The position numbers and the translations under genes were made by a program. A DNA stretch of 64,000 nucleotides. Origin: Corynebacterium felinum. GTDB taxonomy: Bacteria; Actinomycetota; Actinomycetes; Mycobacteriales; Mycobacteriaceae. Within the stretch, counting starts at the first letter, position 1, and every line of letters begins with the position of its first letter. The notes below the pieces were generated by a model. The model was not told where the DNA came from, did no database searches, and was given only the letters and a program-made list of their open reading frames with translations. The stretch is from positions 3,172,026-3,236,025 of the forward strand of contig NZ_CP047209.1 of the NCBI RefSeq assembly GCF_030408755.1, given 5' to 3'. This document shows, piece by piece, positions 1 through 8,181 of this stretch.

Positions 1-237
1 GGTTGCGATGTAGCCGAGTGGGTGACCGACGTGCAGCCCCACCCCGGAAGGGAAGGGGAACATATCTTGCACGAAGAGCTTATCTGAGGCAAGGGGCTGA
101 TCGGTTGCTAAATCACCCACGGGATTCGGAGTGTGGAAGGTCCCGTTGTCCCGCCAAAATTCTTGCCATTTCTTCTCAATGTCACCGGCTAACTCGGGGG
201 AGTAGCGGTGAATTGGTGCCTCACTCGGATTAGTCAT
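1..237 (-). CDS. leuS: Leucyl-tRNA synthetase, N-terminal 79 residues (cut by window edge)
   Basis: Charges tRNA-Leu with leucine in the cytoplasm. Reading leftward from the ATG at 237-235 the protein begins [20 protein letters not shown] and reaches [20 protein letters not shown] at the edge. The HVGH tetrapeptide followed by PLGY is the class I synthetase HIGH signature in the LeuRS context, and the EKKWQEFW stretch near residue 22 is typical of LeuRS N-termini. The gene continues out of the window to the left. It is divergent from the transport cluster that starts at 762. The family assignment is secure; everything beyond the first 79 residues is outside this sequence. Confidence 0.93.
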   Translation of the reverse strand, partial: MTNPSEAPIHRYSPELAGDIEKKWQEFWRDNGTFHTPNPVGDLATDQPLASDKLFVQDMFPFPSGVGLHVGHPLGYIAT

Positions 238-761
238 GCGTAACAGTGTAATACGCCCGATTACAAGTTGTAGACTTTGCGCCGTGCGCTACCTTTCTTG
301 TTTGTGGGGGTGGGGTGCTTAGAATATCCGGTTGGTACGCAGCAGGTGCAGCACCCTCGCGATACCAGCACCGAGCGCTCCGACGAGGCTGGTGATGACG
401 TCATATACAGCGCACGCTTACGTGGGTTGTGGGGTTTGCTTTCTGCTTATCGACGCCCACACTATGCCCACCGTCACTTTACTCCGTGCCACACTGGGCA
501 TTGTTGTTTCAGGGATGCTTGTCAACCTGTGTTTTGAGGCGCCGATCAGCAACGCAGGTGCGGTCGACCAGAGCCAATCGCATCCTTCCCCCATTTCGAG
601 GGAGTATGAAGATACTGAGGTGAAAAGAAGATAACAAGTAGCGAAGATTGCGGCGAAAAGAGATACATTTCTCACAAAAATCCAATGCCCCTTGACTTTC
701 CCACCTATCCAGCCTGCACAATGAATTAGGTAACCCTAAGCACTTTCGGTGAGAGGTGTTC
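238..761. other. Intergenic region between leuS and the ECF cluster; one doubtful small ORF
   Basis: About 520 nt between the divergent leuS and ECF starts. A minus-strand reading frame at 418-675 starts with a hydrophobic stretch (MRNVSLFAAIFATCYLLF) and, after its stop, another minus-strand frame near 345-390 reads LVGALGAGIARVLHLL, so a decayed small membrane protein is possible. Overlapping plus-strand frames of similar length also exist, so coding is not demonstrated. The right end holds the regulatory region of the transport cluster. Confidence 0.3.
726..739 (+). promoter_or_regulatory. Candidate DtxR operator upstream of the ECF/ABC cluster
   Basis: TTAGGTAACCCTAA has the TTAGG-N4-CCTAA core of the DtxR consensus (TTAGGTTAGCCTAACCTAA) and ends 11 nt before the ribosome-binding site GAGAGG of the first gene. 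In corynebacteria DtxR with Fe2+ represses iron-uptake genes. The same core occurs before the HtaA-like gene at 18590. The match covers only the left two thirds of the 19-bp consensus, so binding is an inference. Confidence 0.45.
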
Positions 762-1352
762 ATGCACACAACCATCACACATCCCCGCAATTTGGTTCTG
801 GCGGGCGTGTTTTCTTGCGTTTATGTTGTGGTGACTTCTTCGGGCGCGTTTCTTGGCGTTTTTTCGCCGGTGATGATCTTTATTGGCGGACTCATTGCAC
901 TTGCGGTTAATTCGATAGTGATCATGCTGTATTTAGCCAAGGTTCCCTGTTTTGGCGCATTGTCGATAGCGGGTGTGGTTATCGGTGCGGTGATGACTTT
1001 AAGTGGGCATTCGTGGGTCACATTGGTTACTGGCGCAGTGTACGGAGTTCTCGGTGATGCGGTGGCGCAAATTGGTCGGTATCGCCGGCCGGTTCTCAAC
1101 GCTGCTGCATATAGCGTGTTTCAGCTGTGGGCAGTGGGGATTATTGTGCCGATCATTATCAACACCGAGAAGTACCTGCGTGAGGTTGCTACCACGATGA
1201 ATAATCCGGCCTATGCCGAGGCGATGCGTGAGCTGTTTTCCCCGGTGGTTCTCTTTTCCTGGACCCCGATCAATGTCATCGTATGTTTTCTTTGCGGCTT
1301 GGTCGGGATGCGGGTACTGCGGCGGCATTTCGTTCCGGCGGGTGTGGTGTAG
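762..1352 (+). CDS. MptD-family putative ECF transporter S component, copy 1
   Basis: Predicted substrate-binding integral membrane subunit of an energy-coupling factor (ECF) importer. The 196-residue product is almost entirely hydrophobic, with several membrane segments (VLAGVFSCVYVVVTSSGAFLG, then FSPVMIFIGGLIALAVNSIVIML, later VFQLWAVGIIVPIII and FSWTPINVIVCFLCGLVGM). A short basic GRYRRPVLNAAAY loop and a RELFSPVVLFSW segment match its paralogue at 1472. I chose the ATG at 762 because GAGAGG lies 5 nt upstream; a GTG at 756 falls inside that ribosome-binding site. It is first of a same-strand series S-S-EcfT-EcfA-ABC-ABC, preceded by a DtxR-like box. The substrate is unknown; a metal-chelate role is inferred from context only. 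Confidence 0.75.
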   Translation: MHTTITHPRNLVLAGVFSCVYVVVTSSGAFLGVFSPVMIFIGGLIALAVNSIVIMLYLAKVPCFGALSIAGVVIGAVMTLSGHSWVTLVTGAVYGVLGDAVAQIGRYRRPVLNAAAYSVFQLWAVGIIVPIIINTEKYLREVATTMNNPAYAEAMRELFSPVVLFSWTPINVIVCFLCGLVGMRVLRRHFVPAGVV

Positions 1353-1471
1353 TTGCCCTCTTTGGGAGGTATCCGCGAAGGGAAACCCTTGACCGATGTG
1401 CTGCAAAGCCACTAATACTGAGGAGGTATGTGAGTTAATGTAGCCAAACCTAAATTTTAAGGAGTGGGGCG

Positions 1472-2062
1472 GTGGCTCTTCCGATTACCAAACCTAAAAG
1501 CCTAATTCTTGCTGGCGTTTTTTCCTGCGTGTATTTCGTTGCTGTTTTCGGCTCTGGCATGCTCGGGATCATTGCCCCTGTCATGATGCTGGTCGGTTGG
1601 GTCATCGGAATCACCATCAATGGCATCGTTGTGATGCTCTATATTGCCAAAGTGCCTCATGTCGGTGCCTTCACAATCCTCGGTGCACTCGTTGGTTTAG
1701 GCATGACTCTCACTGGGCATGTGTGGTACACGATGCTTCTGAGCACTCCTATTGGATTAGTCGCCGATCTTGTTGCGCGAACTGGAAGTTACCGCAGACC
1801 ACTGGCCAACGCGGCTGCTTACGGCGTGTTTAACCAGTGGTTTATCGTGCCACTGCTGCCCATTTTGTACAACGCCGATGAGTACTTCCAGTATGTGGCG
1901 GAATCCATGAATAGCGTGGATTATGCGGAGAAGATGCGGGCGTTATTTAGCCCCACCCTGATTTTTAGCTGGACCATTGTGGTCTTCATCGTCAGTTTTA
2001 TTACCGCCATGCTGGGCATGAAGATGCTGCGCACCCACTTTGAACGAGCTGGGGTGGTCTAG
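1472..2062 (+). CDS. MptD-family putative ECF transporter S component, copy 2
   Basis: Paralogue of the preceding gene: same length (196 residues), same layout and shared landmarks such as LILAGVFSCVYFVAVFGSG, TGSYRRPLANAAAYGVF and MRALFSPTLIFSW. It is predicted to be a second membrane S component able to dock on the shared EcfT/EcfA module. The GTG start at 1472 has a good AAGGAG ribosome-binding site 7 nt upstream. A gap of 119 nt separates it from copy 1. Two S components beside one module could mean two related substrates or a heterodimeric S unit; the sequence does not decide this. Confidence 0.75.
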   Translation: MALPITKPKSLILAGVFSCVYFVAVFGSGMLGIIAPVMMLVGWVIGITINGIVVMLYIAKVPHVGAFTILGALVGLGMTLTGHVWYTMLLSTPIGLVADLVARTGSYRRPLANAAAYGVFNQWFIVPLLPILYNADEYFQYVAESMNSVDYAEKMRALFSPTLIFSWTIVVFIVSFITAMLGMKMLRTHFERAGVV

Positions 2063-2174
2063 TGCTTGCCCTGCCCCTTGCTTTCCGGCAGTTTCTGTTA
2101 CCCCCTTTGTCGCTAGTTGGCACGCATCGATACAGCGCACCGGGAGCCCGCAGTGTTTCGCTGCAAGTAGGTGA

Positions 2175-2975
2175 ATGCACGTGATGACTTCGCACACGAA
2201 CCCCACCGCGGGAAAGGGACATTCTGAAGGTGCACATCTTCATGCGCTGCTTGGGGCTGGCGGGGTGTCGCGTAGAGCTCGGCTTCCGATCGATCCGCGT
2301 ACCAAACTCTTTTTCCTTCTTATCTGCAACGCATTGTTGCTGGGTACACGCAATTCGCACCTTGTGCTGCCCATTGGATCCGTTGTGCTGATTCTGTTAA
2401 TGGTTGATAGTTCCCTCACGCGAGGTATTCAATTTTGCGCAACTATTGCGGTGTTGTATCTGCTTTTGTTCACCCCAGGATGGTTGCCGAATATTCTCAC
2501 TGCCGCAATTGCTGGTTTTGCGTTCTATGGCCTTCGTTTTTATATCTGCATCATGATTGCTTATTGGATGTTGAGCACGACCAAGATCAGTCATTTTATC
2601 CAGTCCTTGCATGCGTTGCGGCTGCCTGTCGTGCTGATTATCCCGTTGAGTGTGATGTTGCGTTTCTTCCCCGTGGTTATTTCTGAGTGCCGTGGGGTGC
2701 TCGAAGCAATGAAAATTCGGGGTTATTCCGGCTCGAAATTGTGGTTGCATCCGCTGCGCACGATTGAGCTGATTGTGGTGCCCACGTTGTCGGCGATTGC
2801 GCGTATCGCCGATGAGCTTGCTGCTGCTGCGCTGATTCGTGGGTTGGGTTCGCCGGGTCGGCCGACGCAACTGGGCACGGGGCGTTTTTCGCTTGCCGAC
2901 GCCGTCCTTCTTCTTTTCACCATCGTTGTTCTTGGCTGGCGGCTTGCATCGTCACGCTGGATTGGGTTGCTCTAA
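2175..2975 (+). CDS. ecfT: ECF transporter transmembrane component EcfT
   Basis: Coupling membrane subunit that links S components to the ATPases. The 266-residue protein begins with a polar segment and PIDPRTKLFFLL, the usual EcfT entry motif, then has several hydrophobic helices. The two cytoplasmic coupling motifs are visible as EAMKIRGYSG and AAALIRGLGS, which carry the Arg-Gly pair that contacts the ATPases. It ends 3 nt before the ATPase gene, so the two are probably translationally coupled. ATG codons at 2175 and 2184 are both possible starts; neither has a strong ribosome-binding site. Confidence 0.85.
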   Translation: MHVMTSHTNPTAGKGHSEGAHLHALLGAGGVSRRARLPIDPRTKLFFLLICNALLLGTRNSHLVLPIGSVVLILLMVDSSLTRGIQFCATIAVLYLLLFTPGWLPNILTAAIAGFAFYGLRFYICIMIAYWMLSTTKISHFIQSLHALRLPVVLIIPLSVMLRFFPVVISECRGVLEAMKIRGYSGSKLWLHPLRTIELIVVPTLSAIARIADELAAAALIRGLGSPGRPTQLGTGRFSLADAVLLLFTIVVLGWRLASSRWIGLL

Positions 2976-2978
2976 ACC

Positions 2979-4367
2979 ATGACATCGTCTTCACAGTCTT
3001 TGCCTCATCCGTCCGCCGCGGAAATCCATATGGATATTGCGCATGTGCGCTATTCGGCGGTTCAGGCGGATGTTGTTCATGATTTTTCCTTCCATCCTCG
3101 TCCTGGCAGTGTCACGTTGATTTGTGGGGCTAGTGGTAGTGGGAAGTCTTCTGTTCTTCGGTTGATTAATGGGTTGATTCCGCATTTTCACCAAGCCGAG
3201 GTTGAAGGCACAGTGACGGTGGGGAAGTTGGATGTGTCCACGATGGAGCTGTATCGCAGTGGTGAATTATGCGCAACTGTGTTTCAGAATCCGCGCACTC
3301 AGTTTTTTACCACTGAGGTTGATTCCGAATTGGCGTTCGCGGGGCAGAATTTCCATGTTCCTGCTCAAGAAATTGCTAGGCGCAGTGCCATGGCATTGAA
3401 CAGGATTGGTATTACTGAGTTGGCTGGGCGGAGTTTGCATCAGCTTTCTGGTGGCCAGTTGCAGAAAGTAGCCTGTGCGCAGGCCATGGCGCAATATACG
3501 CCGATTGTGTTGTTTGATGAACCCACGTCGAATCTTGACCCAGGGGCGATTGAGGATTTTTCCGCAGTGATTGCCGCGTTGAAGGAGGAAGGTAAGACGA
3601 TTGTTATTGCTGAACATCGCCTATATTTCCTTCGTGCTTTGGTCGATGAGGTGCTGGTGTTAGATAACGGCACGGTCACGCACAGGTTTAGTGGCGAGGA
3701 GTTTTTCGGCCTCGATCAGTCCTTTGTTCATGAGCTGGGTTTGCGCCGTACGCTCCCGCCAACTCTTGAGGTTGAAGCAGATCACCCATCAGTTTCTGAG
3801 GTTTCTCCCAAGGATGCTGGGGTGGTTATTGAGTCCCTTCGGGTGAGCTTTGGCAAAACTCCGGTGCTCGATGTCGCTGGTGTGTTTTTTCCTTCAGGTG
3901 TGGTTACGGGTGTGGTGGGTCCTAATGGGGCGGGGAAGACCACGCTGGCGCGGGTGCTGGTGGGGGTGCAAAAAGCTGATCGCGGGTCGAAGATTAGTGG
4001 TGTGCGCTCTGCATTTTTGGTGATGCAGGATGTGCACCGCCAGTTGTTTGCCGAACGTGTGGATAAAGAAGCACCCATGGAGTTTCTTGTCCCGATGGGT
4101 TTGGATACTCTTGCTTCGCGCCACCCGTTGTCGCTTTCTGGGGGTCAAAAACAGCGCTTAGTGTGTGCCACTGCCATGAGCATGAATGCGCAGGTGGTTA
4201 TTTTTGACGAACCTACCTCAGGGGTGGATTACCGCCATCTTCAGAGCATTTCGCAATTGCTTCGCACTCTGGCTGAGCAGGGGAAGGTGGTGATTGTCAT
4301 TAGCCACGACTATGAATTTCTCAACCATTGTGCAGACCGCATCGTGGAGCTCCAACCCCACGGTTAA
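2979..4367 (+). CDS. ecfA: ECF transporter ATPase, fused EcfA-EcfA' (two ABC domains)
   Basis: Energises the ECF importer. The 462-residue chain contains two complete ABC domains in tandem. Domain 1 has Walker A GASGSGKSS, signature LSGGQLQK and Walker B VLFDEPTSNLD. Domain 2 has Walker A GPNGAGKTT, signature LSGGQKQR and Walker B VIFDEPTSGVD. A fused pair matches the double-length ATPases found next to MptD-type S components, in contrast to the separate EcfA1/EcfA2 of many Firmicutes. The start ATG lies 3 nt after the ecfT stop. All catalytic motifs look intact, so the module should be functional even though the neighbouring ABC gene is broken. Confidence 0.88.
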   Translation: MTSSSQSLPHPSAAEIHMDIAHVRYSAVQADVVHDFSFHPRPGSVTLICGASGSGKSSVLRLINGLIPHFHQAEVEGTVTVGKLDVSTMELYRSGELCATVFQNPRTQFFTTEVDSELAFAGQNFHVPAQEIARRSAMALNRIGITELAGRSLHQLSGGQLQKVACAQAMAQYTPIVLFDEPTSNLDPGAIEDFSAVIAALKEEGKTIVIAEHRLYFLRALVDEVLVLDNGTVTHRFSGEEFFGLDQSFVHELGLRRTLPPTLEVEADHPSVSEVSPKDAGVVIESLRVSFGKTPVLDVAGVFFPSGVVTGVVGPNGAGKTTLARVLVGVQKADRGSKISGVRSAFLVMQDVHRQLFAERVDKEAPMEFLVPMGLDTLASRHPLSLSGGQKQRLVCATAMSMNAQVVIFDEPTSGVDYRHLQSISQLLRTLAEQGKVVIVISHDYEFLNHCADRIVELQPHG

Positions 4368-4548
4368 ACGCCGCTGACGCGTGGCTTTGTGCTGTGCCAC
4401 CTTTGCTTTAATTCGCGGGAACATTGCGACGCCCACAATAAAAAACACACATGTACGAAAGGTAACCTTATGACTAGTGACCCTACTTCACACCTGAAGC
4501 TGCCGCCGGAACCGCCGGTGGACAAAGTTGAAAAGACCGTGCAGGAGC

Positions 4549-4552
4549 TTAA
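4549..4552. repeat. TTAA target duplication, left copy
   Basis: TTAA directly before the left inverted repeat; the matching copy is at 6410-6413. A TTAA duplication is consistent with the short target duplications of IS1380-like elements. Confidence 0.85.
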
Positions 4553-4574
4553 CCCGGATTTTTCATGGGGTGGG
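4553..4574 (+). repeat. IS left terminal inverted repeat
   Basis: 22 bp; starts CCCGGATTTTTCATGGGG. Pairs with 6388-6409 with one mismatch (G against A at position 4). Confidence 0.9.
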
Positions 4575-4671
4575 GCTTAAAAGGTGTGTAAAAAGTAAAG
4601 AAAGTGCTTCTTGACCTGCTAGAATAGAGATGTTGTTAAGCCTTTATTCCAAGCAGAAAAGGAGCACTTTC

Positions 4672-6211
4672 ATGGTGAAGACTACTACATACACCCCTAT
4701 GATGGCCAGCTGCACCCGTCTTGTTTCCCGCGCGGGGGTGTTACCCTTTGCTCATGTAGCTCAATTAGTCGGGATTGGTGCCAGCCTTGATCGTGTTTTC
4801 TCACGGCAACGGTTAACACATACTTTTGGTGATGCGTGTACTGGGTTAGCGTTATCGTTAATTGCTGGTGGTGACGATGTTAAAGACATCAACTTGTTAG
4901 ATTCTGTTTCGACAGCATTATCGTCTCAGCCATTGCCGTCGGTATCAACCCTGTGGCGGCGACTGACAGAGCATAAAGACACCAGCGATAAAATACGTGA
5001 AGAATTCCTTCACGCGATCAAATACGCCCGTAGCACACTATGGAACCTGCTGGGCGATCAAGCCCCACATAAGCTCGCTACAGTAGACAAACCCCTGATA
5101 GTAGATATTGATGCGACACTGATCTGTGCGCATTCTGGCAAGGAAAAAGCCGCACCTACCTATAAGAAGGGGTTTGGTTTCCACCCATTATGTGCTTTTA
5201 TCGACTACACCAGCGTAGGGTTAACTGGTGGGGAATTTTTAACCTGTCTGCTTCGCCCAGGTAACGCGGGAGCAAACACCGCTAATGATCATTGCCAGCT
5301 TGTCAAAGAAATCCTGACCGCTCTCCCCGATCACAGCGATGGCAAACCTTGGGGCAAACGACTTGTTATCCGTGCTGACAGTGCTGGTGGGACAAAACAA
5401 TTCCTTAGCTCCTTAGACGACCATGACCTCGGTTATGTTGTTGGCTTTTCACCCTCACCTACAGCAAGTATCCTCCTCAATGAGCACATCAGATCCGGTA
5501 ACGAAGCAACTAGTCACACAGATTATCGATCATTACGTAACACCCGTGTGCCAATTGTGCGTGGCAATGGGGATATCAGCTTTGATGACCAACACTTCCT
5601 TGAAGACATCACCGGACTACTACAAACCGCACACCTAGAAGATGACAAACCACTGGTGAACCTTCTTACTGATTACCCCACCACGATGCGCGTGATCGCA
5701 CGGATAGAATCCCCCCCACGCAGGGTGCCAACACAGCATTTTCAATCAACTCGGCATACGCACCCAATTATGCGCAACAAACCTCAACTGCAATATTCAA
5801 CGCATTGACCAGTACTATCGCCAAAGATCACTATGCGAACAACACATCAAAGACGCCAAAGATCAAGGCCTTGCAAAACTACCGTTTTGCCAGTTCAAAG
5901 CTAACCAAATCTGGTGTCTCATCATAACCTTAGCCCACCAACTTCTCACCTGGACAAAACTACTCGACCATCACTACAACAACCACAACAGCGGCAACAA
6001 CAAGAAACGAAATCAATCCGACAACCCGTGGTGGACATGGGCACCAAAAACCATTCGAGCAAGGTTTATTGCAATCTCTGCAAAAATCACGACAAGCAGC
6101 AGGCGCATATACCTCCACCTCGATCAACAAAGCACACACACCCCCACACTGGTGACACTTATGGAATACACCCAAAACCTCCTACGCCCCCTTAAAAAAC
6201 GAAAAACCTAA
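4672..6211 (+). pseudogene. IS1380-like DDE transposase with a +1 frameshift
   Basis: Start ATG 4672 has AAAAGGAG 7 nt upstream. The first frame contains the two catalytic aspartates in IVDIDATLI and VIRADSAGGTKQ. At a run of seven C (5711-5717) the frame shifts: the first frame goes on with unrelated residues and stops at 5808, while the +1 frame continues as HAGCQHSIFNQLGI and later YYRQRSLCEQHIKDAKD, ending at TAA 6209-6211. That stretch fits the Y-(2)-R-(3)-E-(6)-K signature of this transposase superfamily, so the third catalytic residue lies beyond the shift. Removing one C would give one continuous protein of about 512 residues. It could be a real mutation, a programmed or slippage frameshift, or an assembly error in a homopolymer. 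Confidence 0.85.
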
Positions 6212-6387
6212 CCCCCTCAACCACAACACGCAGCAGACCCCACCACCGGCAGCCAACCGCAGGCACCCCACCACAAAACCCCACCACAAAAACACGGACG
6301 TACACCTTGCCATTGAAAACCACAACCAAAGGCGAAGGTGCCCCAACCAACCCCACAAACACACCACCCCAACCCACCACCACCAAA

Positions 6388-6413
6388 CCCACCCCATGAA
6401 AAATCTGGGTTAA
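6388..6413 (-). repeat. IS right inverted repeat (6388-6409) and right TTAA duplication (6410-6413)
   Basis: The reverse complement begins CCCAGATTTTTCATGGGG and matches the left end at 21 of 22 positions. The TTAA immediately outside repeats that at 4549-4552. Confidence 0.9.
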
Positions 6414-8181
6414 AGAAGAACGCGCCCAAGGGCGAGCCGCGCTCCAGCACCTTCTTGGCCCGGTGGCGTGGCGCCTGCGCGTGGGCAAAGTTCTTGCTGG
6501 GTTGTCTGGGGTTTTGGCAATCGCTCCGTATATTGCGCTTGTCAAAATTGGTGAGCTACTTTTACAGGCATACACCACCGATACCGCCGTCGATAGCGAT
6601 GCTGTGTGGCGCTACGTGTTCTTGCTGATCAATACGTTCGCGGTGCGGTTGTTTGTGATTGGTTTAGCGCTCAGCGTCACCCATTTTGCGGACGTGAAAA
6701 TTTCCACACTCATCCGAGAAATGACTCTTCACCGCTTATCCCATGCCCCCTTGGGGTGGTTTAGCAGCACGAATGCGGGTCGGATTCGGAAGGCGGTGCA
6801 CGACGATATTGCGCAAATCCACACCCTGATTGCGCACCAGCCTGTTGATGTTATCCAGGCCATCATTACCCCACTTGCGCTGGTGGGTTTCGCGTTCACC
6901 ATCGACTGGCGTTTGGGAATTCTCGCTGTTGCCGCCATTCCGATTTATCTGGGTGTCACAGCGCGGATGATGCGGGATATGGGTGAGAAAACAGTCGAAA
7001 TGGATCTCCATTTAACACGTGTTTCGGCCACTATGGTGGAGTTTTTCACCGGCATCTCTGTGGTTAAAGCTTTCGGTACTGTCGGCAAGGCGCATAAGCG
7101 CTATCAGGATGCTGCGGATGGATTCTCCCAGTTCTACGAAGCGTGGGTGACTCCGATGCTGCGCGGTTCTTCCCTAGCTGGGGCGTCGATTGCGATTCCG
7201 GTGTTACTTGCGATCAATCTTGGCGGCGGGTCGTTGATGGTTGCGTCTGGGTGGGTCAGCCCCATCGATGTGCTGGCAACGACGCTTATTGCGTTGATGG
7301 TTCCGTCCTCGATTGAGGTTTTGGCGGGAATGGTGTGGGCATATCAGCTGGCGGGTGCAGCGGCGTTGCGTGTGACTCAGGCGTTGGAAACACCGGTGCT
7401 ACCGCAGTCGGATTCGGTGCAGAATCCGCAGGGGAATCGGGTGGTTTTTGATGCGGTGAGCTTTGCGTATGGGGAAACAGTAGCTGCTCGAGATGTGAGT
7501 TTTACGCTTGAAGAAAATACTGTGACCGCGCTTGTGGGCCCGTCGGGGTCGGGGAAGTCGACGATTGCGATGTTGTTGGCTAGGTTTAATGATCCTGATT
7601 CTGGTCGGATCACGATCGGTGGGGTTGATATTGCGTCTATGCCTACTCACCAGCTGTATCGCCAGGTTGCTTTTGTGTTGCAGGATCCGCAGCTGTGTCG
7701 GATGTCGGTGCGCGACAATATTGCGCTGGGTCGCCCCGATGCGTCCTTTGAGCAGGTTGTTGCTGCTGCCCGTAAGGCCCAGATTTATGAGGCGATTGCT
7801 GCGCTCCCGCAGGGTTTTGACACCATTGTGGGTCAGGAGACGAATTTCTCGTCGGGACAGGCGCAGCGTATCGCGATTGCCCGCGCTTTGCTTATCGACG
7901 CCCCCATCCTCATCTTGGACGAAGCTACTGCTTTCGCCGACCCAGAGTCCGAGGCTGAAATTCAAAATGCCCTCTCATTGCTGGTTGAAGGTCGCACGGT
8001 GTTGGTGATTGCGCACCGTCCGGAGTCCATTGCGGGTGTGGATCGGATTATTATCCTCGACCAAGGGGAGGTCTCCGCCTGTGGTCGTCATGAAGATTTG
8101 TTGGATCATCCGCTGTATCGCAAGCTGTGGGCGTCGCGTCAGAGGCTCACCCCATCTGATGTCAACGAGGAGAATTCTTAA

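Larger units (their letters stand above)
4553..6409 (+). mobile_element. IS1380-family-like insertion sequence, 1857 bp
   Basis: Bounded by 22-bp terminal inverted repeats (4553-4574 and 6388-6409, one mismatch at position 4, both starting CCC and containing GATTTTTCATGGGGTGGG), with TTAA duplicated outside. It holds a single transposase reading frame on the plus strand and about 175 nt of C-rich non-coding sequence before the right end. The flanking gene is restored in frame by its removal, so both boundaries are well defined. The transposase is frameshifted, so this copy may be immobile unless the shift is suppressed. Confidence 0.92.
4470..8181 (+). pseudogene. Exporter-type ABC half-transporter (YbtP/IrtA-like) interrupted by an IS
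   Basis: In its intact form a membrane-ABC fusion acting as a heterodimer with the next gene. The 5' part starts at ATG 4470 (AAGG 8 nt upstream) and runs 83 nt to a TTAA; the 3' part resumes after the second TTAA at 6413. Removing the insertion plus one TTAA gives exactly 617 codons and reads VQEL-KEERAQGRAALQHLL across the junction. The 3' part holds the membrane region and an ATPase with Walker A GPSGSGKST, a degenerate signature FSSGQAQR and Walker B ILDEATAFADPE. The DEATAFADPE wording is typical of siderophore-uptake half-transporters. As it stands, the 5' piece yields 36 residues; a GTG at 6463 could give a 572-residue product lacking the first ~44 residues but has no clear ribosome-binding site. 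Confidence 0.88.

Noticed and set aside
277..634. Plus-strand frames of 86-100 codons upstream of the ECF cluster
   Set aside because: They overlap each other and a minus-strand frame of equal quality; neither direction is supported.
5914..6195. Separate 93-codon gene inside the IS
   Set aside because: It is in a different frame from the transposase continuation, which shows the Y-R-E-K signature at the same place.
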